Shown here: positions 1 to 8,554 of the stretch, piece by piece
Position numbering within the stretch: position 1 is the stretch's first letter
Layout: each line of letters begins with the position of its first letter
Source of the DNA: Bacteroidota bacterium
GTDB taxonomy: Bacteria > Bacteroidota > Bacteroidia > UBA4408
NCBI GenBank assembly: GCA_016721765.1
Contig: JADKHO010000001.1
Coordinates: forward strand, 670,001-734,000
DNA: 64,000 nt
Direction: 5' to 3'
Made by a program: the position numbers and the translations under genes
The notes under the pieces: generated by a model
Told to the model about the DNA's origin: nothing
The model's database searches: none
Seen by the model: only the letters and a program-made list of their open reading frames with translations

Positions 1-5
1 ACAAC

Positions 6-1001
6 ATGACGAATAGCAAAATAGCAGTCATTGGAGGAGGAAGCTGGGCTACTGCAATCGTAAAAATGCTGCTCAACAACAACGAGAAAGTGGGTTGGTG
101 GATGCGCAACAAAGATTCAGTAGAGTTTATCAAAAAATTTAAACACAATCCGCATTACCTCAGTTCAGTTGAGTTTGACCTAAGTAAACTGGAGGTGCAA
201 TTTGATTTAAAATACATTGTCAAAAATTTTGATGTATTGATTATGGCTGTTCCGGCTGCCTTTTTAGAAGATGCCTTAAAACAAATCACTAAAGAAGATT
301 TAAAAGATAAATTGGTTTTTAGCGCCATCAAAGGAATTGTCCCCGACGGAAATTTAATTATCGGTGATTTTTTTCATAAAAAATTTGATGTTCCGTTCCA
401 ACATTTCGGTGTAATTTCAGGACCCTGTCATGCAGAAGAAGTGGCCATGGAAAAACTATCGTACCTCACCATTGCTTCTCAGAGCCCTGAAAATGCTAAG
501 CTTTTGGCGCAAAATTTAAATTGCCGTTACATCAAAACAACTCCAAGCGACGATATTTATGGCACCGAATATTCAGCAGTATTAAAAAACGTTTTTGCTA
601 TCGCCAGCGGAATTTGTCACGGCTTGGGCTATGGCGATAATTTTCAAGCAGTACTTATCTCTAACGCCATTCAAGAAATTAAACGCTTTGTAGATGCAGT
701 GCATCCGATAAATCGCGACATAAAAAGCTCTGCTTATTTAGGCGATTTATTAGTAACCGCTTACTCCCAATTTAGCCGTAACCGTACCTTTGGTAACATG
801 CTGGGCAAGGGCTATTCAGTGAAATTTGCACAAATGGAAATGGAAATGATTGCAGAAGGCTATTATGCTGTAAAATGCATCCACGAAATAAATAAAACCT
901 ACCAAGTTAACATGCCCATTACCTCGGCCGTTTACAACATTATTTACGAAAAAATTTCACCTACAATCGAAATCAAATTACTCACCGAAAAGCTGAGTTA
1001 A
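6..1001 (+). CDS. gpsA: NAD(P)-dependent glycerol-3-phosphate dehydrogenase
   Basis: Reduces dihydroxyacetone phosphate to sn-glycerol-3-phosphate in the cytoplasm, the entry step to phospholipid synthesis. The 331-residue protein has the usual family length. A Rossmann glycine motif GGGSWA lies at residues 10-15, the GPxxAEE-type motif at 139-145, the likely catalytic Lys at K194 in VLKNV, and the substrate-binding stretch GDLLVTAYSQFSRNR near 246-260. The family usually has GSWGTA; here the second Gly is Ala (SWATA), a mild variation. The ATG at 6 is directly before the conserved strand and only five bases of upstream sequence are present, so the operon context to the left is unknown. Assignment is by motif recognition and is secure. 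Confidence 0.95.
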   Translation: MTNSKIAVIGGGSWATAIVKMLLNNNEKVGWWMRNKDSVEFIKKFKHNPHYLSSVEFDLSKLEVQFDLKYIVKNFDVLIMAVPAAFLEDALKQITKEDLKDKLVFSAIKGIVPDGNLIIGDFFHKKFDVPFQHFGVISGPCHAEEVAMEKLSYLTIASQSPENAKLLAQNLNCRYIKTTPSDDIYGTEYSAVLKNVFAIASGICHGLGYGDNFQAVLISNAIQEIKRFVDAVHPINRDIKSSAYLGDLLVTAYSQFSRNRTFGNMLGKGYSVKFAQMEMEMIAEGYYAVKCIHEINKTYQVNMPITSAVYNIIYEKISPTIEIKLLTEKLS

Positions 1002-1109
1002 AGCTAAATCCCTGTTCGCAATTTGTCCCTATCAGTTAATTTTCAATAAACCAATCTTACTTAAAGTTAGAAATGAACTAATATGGATTTTAATTCAATT
1101 CTAAAGGGA

Positions 1110-1190
1110 CCGGCCTATGAGAAATTGACATTAAGAAATTCAAATTCATTTTTGCGCAGGCCCCGCGCTAGCAACCCTCGAGCGAGAACG
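1110..1190 (+). repeat. Intergenic repeat, copy 1
   Basis: Begins CGGCCTATGAGAAATTGACA, continues through AAATTCATTTTTGCG and ends GCAACCCTCGAGCGAG. It is nearly identical to the copy at 1223-1304 over its first 50 and last 16 bases; the middle (GC-rich, GGCCCCGCGC) differs. Confidence 0.85.
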
Positions 1191-1222
1191 ATAAAAAAGC
1201 ATCATTAAAAACCGAAATGGAA

Positions 1223-1304
1223 CGGCCTATGAGAAATTGACGTTAAGAAATTTGAATTCATTTTTAAGCGTGGGCCCTGTGTAAGCAACCCTCGAGCGAG
1301 CAAC
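1223..1304 (+). repeat. Intergenic repeat, copy 2
   Basis: Direct copy of the element at 1110-1190, sharing GGCCTATGAGAAATTGAC, AATTCATTTTT and GCAACCCTCGAGCGAG. The centre diverges (GTGGGCCCTGTGTA). The spacing between the starts of the two copies is 113 bases. Confidence 0.85.
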
Positions 1305-1332
1305 AAAAATATTTCGCGATTACTGAACAAAA

Positions 1333-1392
1333 TCGAGCGCTTGGGTTGCGTTGCAAAAATGAATTTAAATTTTAGTCAATTTATCATCAGCC
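1333..1392 (-). repeat. Intergenic repeat, copy 3 (inverted, diverged)
   Basis: Read on the minus strand this gives GGCTGATGATAAATTGAC, then AAATTCATTTTTGC, then GCAACCCAAGCGCTCGA. It therefore follows the order of the two direct copies with point differences. It lies 28 bases after copy 2, in opposite orientation. Confidence 0.7.
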
Positions 1393-1405
1393 TTGATTTT
1401 TTGTT

Positions 1406-1429
1406 GACTTTTTGATCAAGCAAAAAGTC
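1406..1429. repeat. Perfect hairpin (9-bp stem, 6-base loop)
   Basis: GACTTTTTG, loop ATCAAG, CAAAAAGTC. The stem is perfect. There is no GC-rich base or clean T-run typical of an intrinsic terminator, although it sits where both gpsA and uvrC transcripts would end. Confidence 0.6.
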
Positions 1430-1608
1430 AGAATACATCATAAAGAAATGTACCTAAAAATGAAAAACAAGTTTAATAGCAACCCCAAAAAACATCATTA
1501 AAGACCAAAAAGTAAGAAAATTCAATAGGGGAATGGTCAACAATCTAATTGTACAGTTTTTGTTTTGAAAAATTAAAAAATTACTTCCACTATTCTTGCA
1601 TAAAAAGC

Positions 1609-3441
1609 CTATTCCATTTTGTCTTGAGGAGTATCTTGCTGCTTAAAATGCTCCGCCACAAGCTTCGCTTTCGATTTTCCTATAACTTCCACCAGTGCTG
1701 CTTCAGGAGTGGCCTTAATGACTTTAACCGATTTAAATTTCCACAATAATTTTTGCGCGGTGTTATAGCTAATCCCTTTTATGTCGGTTAATTCCGACTT
1801 TATAGTACCCTTATCTCTGCGGTTTCGATGATGCGTAATTCCAAAGCGATGCGCTTCGTCACGGATGTGTTGCAATACCTTTAAGGTCTCCCCTTTCTTA
1901 TCCAAATACATCGGAATGCTGTCGCCTGGGTAAAATATTTCTTCCAATTTTTTTGCAATCCCAATAACCGTAATTTTTCCGCGCAAGCCCAATTTATCCA
2001 AGCTTTCCATCGCCGAACTCAATTGACCTTTTCCTCCATCTATCACTATCAATTGAGGCACTTCCTGCTCTTCCTCAATCATGCGTTTATAGCGTCTATA
2101 AATCACTTCTTCCATAGATGCAAAGTCATTCGGACCCTCTACCGTTTTAATATTAAAATGACGATAATCCTTTTTACTGGGTTTGGCATCCTTAAAAACC
2201 GTCATCGCCGAAACCGGATAGGCTCCCTGTATATTCGAATTGTCAAAACACTCAATGTGGCGCGGCTCTTCCTGCAAACGCAAATCCTTTTTCATTTGCG
2301 CTAAAATGCGCTTGCTGTGCCTTTCGGGATCTACCAAATCCGATTGCTTTTGCTTTTCCTTGCGGTAATACTCCACATTTCGCTCACTCAGTTCGAGCAA
2401 TTTCTTTTTGTCTCCCCTTTGCGGGACGATAAATTCGGTTCCCGGAATTTCTACATCCGGAATAAAGGGAACAATTATTTCTTTAGCATTACTTTCAAAG
2501 CGCAGCCTTAATTCGGCTATGGCAATCAATAATAGTTCTTCAGGACTTTCTTCCAATTTCTTTTTTAACTCGATGGTGTGTCCTTGTATGATTGAACCAT
2601 TCACGACTTTCAAAAAATTCACATAGCCAAAATTTTCATCCGTAGCAATCGAGTATATATCTACATTGGTAATACTTGGATTTACAACAGTTGATTTGCT
2701 CTGGTATTTTTCGAGCTGTTCAATTTTTAATTTTATCTGATGTGCTTTTTCATATTCAAAATTCTGAGCAAACTCATGCATCAGTACTTTTAAGTGTTTC
2801 TCCACATCATTCACATTTCCTTTGATGATACTTTTTATATCTTCAATTTGTTCGTTATAATCCCGCAACGTTTGCAATCCTTCACAGGGTCCTTTGCAAT
2901 TTCCCAAATGATATTCGAGGCATACTTTAAATTTTCCCTTTTCAATGTTTTCATCCGACAAATTATAATTACAATTTCGCAAGGGATACAAGTGATGAAT
3001 CAAATCCAATATGGTATGCATCATTTTACCGGAGCCATAAGGTCCAAAATAAATGGAGCCATCTTTTACGACATTTCGGGTAGAAAATACTCTTGGAAAC
3101 CGTTCATTTTTAATGCAGATCCAAGGATAGGTTTTGTCATCTTTTAATAAAACATTGTAGCGCGGTTGGTATTTTTTTATGAGGTTATTTTCGAGCAATA
3201 AAGCATCCAATTCGGTTTCAACAAGAATAAATTTAATGTCGCAAATATGCTTTACCAGAATTTGAGTTTTATTGTTTTCATAATTATCTCGATTAAAATA
3301 AGAACTCACCCGCTTCTTTAAACTTTTGGCCTTGCCTACATAAATAATCTTCTCTTCTTTATCAAAATACTGATACACCCCCGGCTTATCGGGCAATGAT
3401 TTCAGTAGTTGTTGAAGTTGTGCTTCTATCTCTTTAGCCAT
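1609..3441 (-). CDS. uvrC: Excinuclease ABC subunit C
   Basis: The dual-incision nuclease of UvrABC nucleotide excision repair, acting on UvrB-bound damaged DNA in the cytoplasm. At 610 residues it has the normal length. Domains in order: GIY-YIG nuclease (GVY 21-23, YVG 34-36, family Arg in KKRVSSYF), a UVR helical motif around residues 220-250 (FEYEKAHQIKLKIEQLE), the RNase-H-like second nuclease (ECFDNSNIQG, VIDGGKGQL), and a C-terminal helix-hairpin-helix region (LTDIKGISYNTAQKLL). The start ATG at 3441 precedes the conserved N-terminal helix. It is transcribed alone, convergent with gpsA and divergent from the symporter pair. Confidence 0.97.
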   Translation of the reverse strand: MAKEIEAQLQQLLKSLPDKPGVYQYFDKEEKIIYVGKAKSLKKRVSSYFNRDNYENNKTQILVKHICDIKFILVETELDALLLENNLIKKYQPRYNVLLKDDKTYPWICIKNERFPRVFSTRNVVKDGSIYFGPYGSGKMMHTILDLIHHLYPLRNCNYNLSDENIEKGKFKVCLEYHLGNCKGPCEGLQTLRDYNEQIEDIKSIIKGNVNDVEKHLKVLMHEFAQNFEYEKAHQIKLKIEQLEKYQSKSTVVNPSITNVDIYSIATDENFGYVNFLKVVNGSIIQGHTIELKKKLEESPEELLLIAIAELRLRFESNAKEIIVPFIPDVEIPGTEFIVPQRGDKKKLLELSERNVEYYRKEKQKQSDLVDPERHSKRILAQMKKDLRLQEEPRHIECFDNSNIQGAYPVSAMTVFKDAKPSKKDYRHFNIKTVEGPNDFASMEEVIYRRYKRMIEEEQEVPQLIVIDGGKGQLSSAMESLDKLGLRGKITVIGIAKKLEEIFYPGDSIPMYLDKKGETLKVLQHIRDEAHRFGITHHRNRRDKGTIKSELTDIKGISYNTAQKLLWKFKSVKVIKATPEAALVEVIGKSKAKLVAEHFKQQDTPQDKME

Positions 3442-3552
3442 TGCGGCAAAGATAAGTGCTTTAATGGTGCAGATGTAAGTTGCGCAGCGAAAAATTACAA
3501 AAGACTAGGCTGCTTTCAATAAAATTAAATAGTTTTAAGCAGCAATGTAACC

Positions 3553-3669
3553 ATGAATCAAAACCGAAAATCCATTTTCAAATCCTGGCCTAAGGTGTAT
3601 GCCTTGGTAATTGTACTTCTTGTGCTCCAAATTGTGTTTTATTTTTGGCTAACTCAACACTATCAATGA
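3553..3669 (+). CDS. 38-residue single-pass membrane miniprotein coupled to symporter
   Basis: A small frame ATG 3553 to TGA 3667-3669 encoding 38 residues. The N-terminus is short and basic (MNQNRKSIFKSWPKVY). One hydrophobic helix of about 20 residues follows (ALVIVLLVLQIVFYFWL), then a polar end (TQHYQ). Its stop overlaps the symporter ATG in the sequence ATGA (3666-3669), which signals translational coupling. In Bacteroidota and other bacteria, very small one-helix or two-helix proteins often precede SSS-family symporters and are called small accessory or small subunit proteins. This frame fits that pattern by position and topology; the assignment is inference. It is easy to miss because of its length. 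Confidence 0.72.
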   Translation: MNQNRKSIFKSWPKVYALVIVLLVLQIVFYFWLTQHYQ

Positions 3670-5366
3670 GCACACTCGACTGGATTGTATTAGCGCTTAC
3701 CTTAAGTTCTATTGTGCTTTTTGGAATATGGAAAGGCCGTGGAAATAAAGATATCGACTCCTATTTATTAGCTGGGAAGCAATTACCCTGGTACCATGTG
3801 TTATTAAGTGTAATGGCTACACAAGCCAGCGCCATAACCTTTCTTTCGGCGCCCGGACAAGCTTACACGGATGGAATGCGCTTTGTGCAATTTTATTTTG
3901 GCTTGCCTTTGGCGATGATTGTGTTGAGCATGACCTTTATTCCCATTTTTCACAATTTGCGGGTATTCACGGCTTATGAGTTTTTAGAAAAGCGCTTCGA
4001 TCATAAAACCCGCCGCCTCACCGCTTTTTTGTTTTTACTGCAAAGAGGCGTTTCTACCGGTATTTCAATTTATGCCCCTGCAATTATTCTATCTACCATT
4101 TTGCATGTTAATATTCAAATTACAACCGTTATCATTGGCACACTTGTAATACTTTACACGGTGTATGGCGGCTCCCGCGCAGTTTCCTATACACAAGTGC
4201 TACAAATGGGCATTATCTTTTTAGGCATGTTAACCGCAGGAATAGTGGTGCTCAACATGTTGCCACCGGGCGTAAATTTATCCACAGCCCTGCACATTGC
4301 CGGCGATGCAGGCCGCATGAATGTGATTGATTTGCATTTCGATTGGAACAACCGCTACAATTTGTGGAGTGGAATTATTGGCGGATTCTTTTTGCAACTC
4401 GCTTATTTCGGCACCGACCAATCGCAGGTGGGACGCTACTTAACAGCTCACAGCATTACCCAAAGTCGTATGGGTTTGCTCATGAATGGACTGCTAAAAA
4501 TCCCCATGCAATTTTTAATTCTCTTGCTTGGGATTTTAGTTTTTACCTTTTATCAATTCACTACCCCTCCGCTTTTTTTCAATAAGGCCGAAATGCCTAA
4601 GACTGAAAATAGTGCAGACAATTCTGCCTTCAACCGCATACAATCCCAATTTGACAGTGCTTCTCAAGTAAAGCAAAAAGCCGTGTATGCTTTGGCAATT
4701 GCCTATCAATCTCAAAATGAAACACAATTAGCTATTGAGCGAAGTAAATTCAAGACTGCATTTCAACATACCGAAGAACTCCGTAAAAAAGGCATAGCCC
4801 AATTACAAGTGCAAAACGCTGCACTCGATAAAAATGATGGCAACTACATCTTTCTCACCTTTGTGATGCAACATCTGCCGAAAGGCTTAATAGGCTTACT
4901 CATTGCTGTAATTTTTTTAGCCAGCATGGGTTCCTTGGCATCGGGATTAAATTCCTTGGCTTCTACCAGTGTTATCGATATTTACAAACGCTCCATCAAT
5001 AAAACCGCCAGCGATAAACGTTATTTAAATGCCTCCCGATTGGCCACCTTGGGCTGGGGTGTATTTTGCATTTTGGCTGCCTTATACGCCGGCAAAATGG
5101 GCAACTTATTAGAGGCCGTGAATGTACTGGGCTCCTTGTTTTACGGCACCATTCTGGGCGTTTTTATAGTTGCCTTTTATGTCAAAACAGTTTCCGGAAC
5201 TCCCGTTTTTATTGCGGCAATACTTACTGAACTTTTTGTAATGTATTGCTGGTATTTTGATGTGATGGCCTTTTTGTGGCTCAATGTGTTGGGCTGTGGG
5301 ATGGTGGTGGCAATTGGATGGGCAATAGAAAAATTAGGTCCAAAAACAAAAACAAGCACAGCTTAA
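3666..5366 (+). CDS. Sodium:solute symporter (SSS/SLC5 family)
   Basis: A polytopic inner-membrane Na+-coupled symporter of unknown substrate. I place the start at ATG 3666, because it overlaps the stop of the upstream miniprotein and gives the usual N-terminus MSTLDWIVLALTL; a TTG at 3645 would add seven residues inside the miniprotein frame. The 566 residues show about 13 hydrophobic segments, the family stretch SVMATQASAITFLSAPGQAY, and YTVYGGSRAVSYTQVLQ. Between two membrane segments, about residues 305-390, there is a polar, Gln/Lys-rich, probably helical insertion that typical SSS proteins lack. The C-terminal core resumes with LPKGLIGLLIAVIFLASMGSLASGLNS (in two parts). Substrate cannot be read from sequence. 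Confidence 0.9.
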   Translation: MSTLDWIVLALTLSSIVLFGIWKGRGNKDIDSYLLAGKQLPWYHVLLSVMATQASAITFLSAPGQAYTDGMRFVQFYFGLPLAMIVLSMTFIPIFHNLRVFTAYEFLEKRFDHKTRRLTAFLFLLQRGVSTGISIYAPAIILSTILHVNIQITTVIIGTLVILYTVYGGSRAVSYTQVLQMGIIFLGMLTAGIVVLNMLPPGVNLSTALHIAGDAGRMNVIDLHFDWNNRYNLWSGIIGGFFLQLAYFGTDQSQVGRYLTAHSITQSRMGLLMNGLLKIPMQFLILLLGILVFTFYQFTTPPLFFNKAEMPKTENSADNSAFNRIQSQFDSASQVKQKAVYALAIAYQSQNETQLAIERSKFKTAFQHTEELRKKGIAQLQVQNAALDKNDGNYIFLTFVMQHLPKGLIGLLIAVIFLASMGSLASGLNSLASTSVIDIYKRSINKTASDKRYLNASRLATLGWGVFCILAALYAGKMGNLLEAVNVLGSLFYGTILGVFIVAFYVKTVSGTPVFIAAILTELFVMYCWYFDVMAFLWLNVLGCGMVVAIGWAIEKLGPKTKTSTA

Positions 5367-5394
5367 AACAATGCACTTTTTCTCAAAAACACAC

Positions 5395-5480
5395 CACTCG
5401 CTCGCATCCTGCGAGTGTGGCTATTACCAGGCATCCTGCCTGAACAAATATTAGCGCGCGATTGTAGCGCGTGGTGCCAC
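5395..5480. repeat. Run of three short hairpins
   Basis: Consecutive inverted repeats: CACTCGC (5395-5401) with GCGAGTG (5411-5417); CAGGC (5428-5432) with GCCTG (5438-5442); and a GCGCG-based pair around 5453-5472. The words CATCCTGC repeat in the first two loops. It lies between the symporter and accC 3' ends and contains no gene. A similar CTCGCT-AGCGAG hairpin occurs at 63047. Confidence 0.6.
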
Positions 5481-5510
5481 ATTCGCTGCTTACTCCAAAA
5501 ACGAGCTCCT

Positions 5511-5548
5511 AAAACAAAAAAAGGAGCCAAGCGTCATGCTTGCTCCTT
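5511..5548 (-). terminator. Intrinsic terminator after accC
   Basis: On the minus strand: AAGGAGCAAGC, loop ATGAC, GCTTGGCTCCTT (one bulged base), followed by a T-rich tract (TTTTTGTTTT). It starts 27 bases beyond the accC stop. Confidence 0.8.
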
Positions 5549-5574
5549 CTTTTAATAAGTTTCATATAATAACC

Positions 5575-6915
5575 TTACTCCGTCAAATCAAAACTCTCCA
5601 AAAATTTAGTAGTATAATTCCCTTCTCTAAATTGCTCATCTTTCATCAAACGCAAGTGAAACGGAATGGTGGTTTTTACGCCTTCAATCACAAACTCACT
5701 CAAAGCGCGAATCATTTTTGCAATTGCTTCTTCACGGGTTTGCGCAATGGTAATAAGTTTGGCAATCATACTGTCGTAATTGGGCGGAATGGTATAGCCG
5801 GCATACACATGGGTATCTACGCGCACTCCATGTCCACCGGGAGTATGCAAGTTGGTAATTTTGCCCGGTGAAGGACGGAAATTATTAAAAGGATCTTCCG
5901 CATTAATACGGCATTCGATGGCATGCAATTGTGGAAAATAATTTTTTCCGGAAATGGGTGTGCCTGCTGCCACTAATATTTGTTCCCGAATTAAGTCGTA
6001 ATTAATAACTTCTTCAGTAATGGGATGCTCCACTTGAATACGGGTATTCATCTCCATAAAGTAAAAATTGCGGTGCTTATCTACCAAAAACTCTACTGTT
6101 CCTACCCCCTCATAACTTACGGCCAAGGCTGCTTTAATGGCTGCTTCGCCCATTCTGTCGCGCAACTCATCCGTCATAAAAGGCGAAGGAGTTTCTTCCG
6201 CTAATTTTTGATGCCGGCGTTGAATCGAACAATCTCTTTCCGATAAGTGACAGGCCTTTCCGTATTGATCGCCCACAATTTGAATTTCGATGTGACGCGG
6301 TTCCTCAATGTATTTTTCCATGTACATGCCGTCGTTTCCAAAGGCTGCACTGGCTTCTTGTCGGGCACTGTCCCACAGCGGAAGCAAATCTTCTTCTTTC
6401 CACACAATGCGCATCCCGCGTCCACCACCACCGGCAGTAGCTTTTAGAATGACCGGATATTTAATTTTTTTTGCAATCTTCTTGGCCTCATCCAAATCCG
6501 TAATCAATCCATCAGAGCCCGGAATGGTGGGTACACCTGCCTTTTTCATGGTATCTTTGGCAGAGGATTTATCGCCCATGCCATCAATCATGGCAGGGGA
6601 TGCACCAATAAATTTAATGCTATGCTCCCCACAAATGCGCGAAAACTTTGCGTTCTCACTCAAAAATCCATAGCCCGGATGTATCGCATCGGCATTTGTA
6701 ATTTCACAAGCCGAAATAATGCTGGCAATATTTAAATACGAATCCTTACTTGGCGGAGGGCCTATGCATACCGCTTCATCGGCAAAACGCACGTGCAAAC
6801 TATCTTTATCGGCAGTAGAATAAACTGCAACCGTATGTATACCCATTTCTTTACAGGTACGAATTATACGTAAGGCAATTTCTCCACGATTGGCAATCAA
6901 TATTTTTTTGAACAT
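5575..6915 (-). CDS. accC: Biotin carboxylase subunit of acetyl-CoA carboxylase
   Basis: Carboxylates the biotin on AccB using ATP and bicarbonate, the first half of malonyl-CoA synthesis. The 446 residues match the AccC length. The N-terminus FKKILIANRGEIALRIIRTC is classic. An ATP-grasp glycine loop KATAGGGGRGMRIV lies near residues 159-172, and the catalytic MNTRIQVEHPITEE stretch near 292-305. The start ATG at 6915 is 77 bases downstream of accB in the fabH-accB-accC direction, so the three are probably one transcript ending at the terminator at 5511-5548. AccA and AccD are not in the window. Confidence 0.96.
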   Translation of the reverse strand: MFKKILIANRGEIALRIIRTCKEMGIHTVAVYSTADKDSLHVRFADEAVCIGPPPSKDSYLNIASIISACEITNADAIHPGYGFLSENAKFSRICGEHSIKFIGASPAMIDGMGDKSSAKDTMKKAGVPTIPGSDGLITDLDEAKKIAKKIKYPVILKATAGGGGRGMRIVWKEEDLLPLWDSARQEASAAFGNDGMYMEKYIEEPRHIEIQIVGDQYGKACHLSERDCSIQRRHQKLAEETPSPFMTDELRDRMGEAAIKAALAVSYEGVGTVEFLVDKHRNFYFMEMNTRIQVEHPITEEVINYDLIREQILVAAGTPISGKNYFPQLHAIECRINAEDPFNNFRPSPGKITNLHTPGGHGVRVDTHVYAGYTIPPNYDSMIAKLITIAQTREEAIAKMIRALSEFVIEGVKTTIPFHLRLMKDEQFREGNYTTKFLESFDLTE

Positions 6916-6992
6916 ACTTAGTTTAGTTTGATTTTTTAGTTTAAGGTTTAGCGGTAACAGCTTTTACTTTAAACAATCCACAATAACTTCGA

Positions 6993-7487
6993 TTAAGAAG
7001 GATCTACCAAAAATAGCGGTTGATCGTATTCTACCGGCGAAGAATCTTCCACCAACACTTTTACAATTTTTCCTGAAATTTCGGATTCAATCTCGTTGAA
7101 CAATTTCATGGCCTCAATAATACAAGTGGTTTTTCCGGGTGTAACCTCATCGCCTATATTCACAAAAACAGGTTTTCCTGGTCCGGCCGAACGATAAAAT
7201 GTTCCAATCATGGGTGATTTAATGGTTATGTATTTAGCGTCAGCAGCCGGTGCAGCTGGTGCAGGGGCCTGAGGAGCAGCCGGTGCGGCAACAGGAGCAG
7301 CTGCCATTGGCAGAATTGGTGCAGCGATAGGTACTGGTGTATGTATTATGGTTGGTTCTCCGCGGTAAGCATCGCTACCATTTCCGGTTTTGATTACAAT
7401 TTTAAATCCTTTGCTTTCCAATTCCACTTCACTCACGCCACTCTTCGCAACGAATTTAATTAAGTCTTGTATTTCTTTTAGTTCCAT
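6993..7487 (-). CDS. accB: Biotin carboxyl carrier protein of acetyl-CoA carboxylase
   Basis: Carries the carboxybiotin arm between AccC and the carboxyltransferase. It is 164 residues long. An N-terminal helical region (1-32) is followed by an Ala/Pro-rich flexible linker (about 50-83), then the biotinyl domain with the attachment site IIEAMKLFNEIE, biotinyl Lys K128. The family often reads EAMKMMN or EAMKLMN; EAMKLFN is a small variant with the key Lys intact. It lies between fabH (77-base gap) and accC (77-base gap) on the same strand. Confidence 0.96.
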   Translation of the reverse strand: MELKEIQDLIKFVAKSGVSEVELESKGFKIVIKTGNGSDAYRGEPTIIHTPVPIAAPILPMAAAPVAAPAAPQAPAPAAPAADAKYITIKSPMIGTFYRSAGPGKPVFVNIGDEVTPGKTTCIIEAMKLFNEIESEISGKIVKVLVEDSSPVEYDQPLFLVDPS

Positions 7488-7564
7488 ATCTATTGATTTT
7501 GATAATTTCTTTTTTAATTCAGAAAGATAAAAGTATTAATTTTTTTTTATCGGCATACATTTAA

Positions 7565-8554
7565 TCAGTAGGCCCACTTAAGATAAATGGCTCCCCAAGT
7601 AAATCCGCCACCAAAGGCAGCAAGAATAAGGTTATCACCTTTCTTTAGTTTGCTTTCATAATCCCACAAACAAAGGGGCAAAGTGCCTGCTGTGGTATTT
7701 CCATATTTTTCAATATTCATCATTACCTTGTCACTTCCAATGCCCATGCGTTCAGCGGTGGCATCTATAATTCGGCGGTTGGCCTGATGGGGTACTAACC
7801 AATTAATATCCTCCGATTTTAAATTATTACGTTCCATAATTTCAGCCGAAACTCCAGACATATTGGTTACCGCAAATTTAAAAACCGTTTTTCCTTCCTG
7901 ATACACAAAATGTTCCCGCGCATCAATCGTTTCATAGCTTGGCGGCTTCAAGGAACCTCCAGCTTTTTGATGCAAAAATTCACGGCCTGCACCATCCGAC
8001 CGCAACACCGCATCTACTAGTCCATTGCCTTCCTCGTTAGGTTCTAACAAGATAGCGCCAGCCCCATCGCCAAATATGATACAAGTAGCACGATCGGTAT
8101 AATCAATAATACTCGACATTTTATCACCACCCACCACTACAACTTTTTTATGAGCACCTGTCTCAATAAATTTAGAAGCAGTAGCCAAGGCATATAAAAA
8201 GCCGCAGCAGGCTGCATTCAAATCGTATCCCCAGGCATTTTTTGCACCCACTTTATCACAAATAATTTGTGCAGTTGCCGGAAAAATCAAATCTGCTGTC
8301 ACCGTTGCGCAAATCAATAAATCAATTTCTTCTGCCTTAATGCCGCGCTTTTCGAGCAATCCTTTAACTGCTTCGGCACACATATCAGAAGTTGCCTTAC
8401 CCGGTTCCCTTAAAATTCGGCGTTCGGCAATACCGGTTCGACTCAGTATCCAATCTTCGGTCGTATCTACCATTCCTTCCAACTCCTTGTTGGTGAGCTT
8501 ATATTCGGGGACATAACCATTAACGGCAGTAATGGCTGCAAGAGTTTTTTTCAC
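7565..8554 (-). CDS. fabH: Beta-ketoacyl-ACP synthase III
   Basis: Starts fatty acid chains by condensing acetyl-CoA (or branched acyl-CoA) with malonyl-ACP. The 329 residues carry the Cys-His-Asn triad: C116 in NAACCGFLY, H256 in VPHQANRR and N286 in GNTTAGTLP. The start codon is GTG at 8554, giving (V/M)KKTLAAITAVNGYVP; no upstream in-frame ATG fits better. It is the first gene of the fabH-accB-accC run. In many Bacteroidota rpmF or plsX precede fabH; here a 385-base intergenic stretch does. Confidence 0.96.
   Translation of the reverse strand: MKKTLAAITAVNGYVPEYKLTNKELEGMVDTTEDWILSRTGIAERRILREPGKATSDMCAEAVKGLLEKRGIKAEEIDLLICATVTADLIFPATAQIICDKVGAKNAWGYDLNAACCGFLYALATASKFIETGAHKKVVVVGGDKMSSIIDYTDRATCIIFGDGAGAILLEPNEEGNGLVDAVLRSDGAGREFLHQKAGGSLKPPSYETIDAREHFVYQEGKTVFKFAVTNMSGVSAEIMERNNLKSEDINWLVPHQANRRIIDATAERMGIGSDKVMMNIEKYGNTTAGTLPLCLWDYESKLKKGDNLILAAFGGGFTWGAIYLKWAY

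Larger units (their letters stand above)
1002..1608. other. Repeat-rich intergenic stretch between gpsA and uvrC
   Basis: About 600 bases with no convincing gene. It holds three copies of a 60-80 base repeat (two direct, one inverted), a perfect 9-bp hairpin and AT-rich filler. The two flanking genes converge on it, so it is a shared 3' region. Short frames inside it show no conserved features. Confidence 0.8.
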
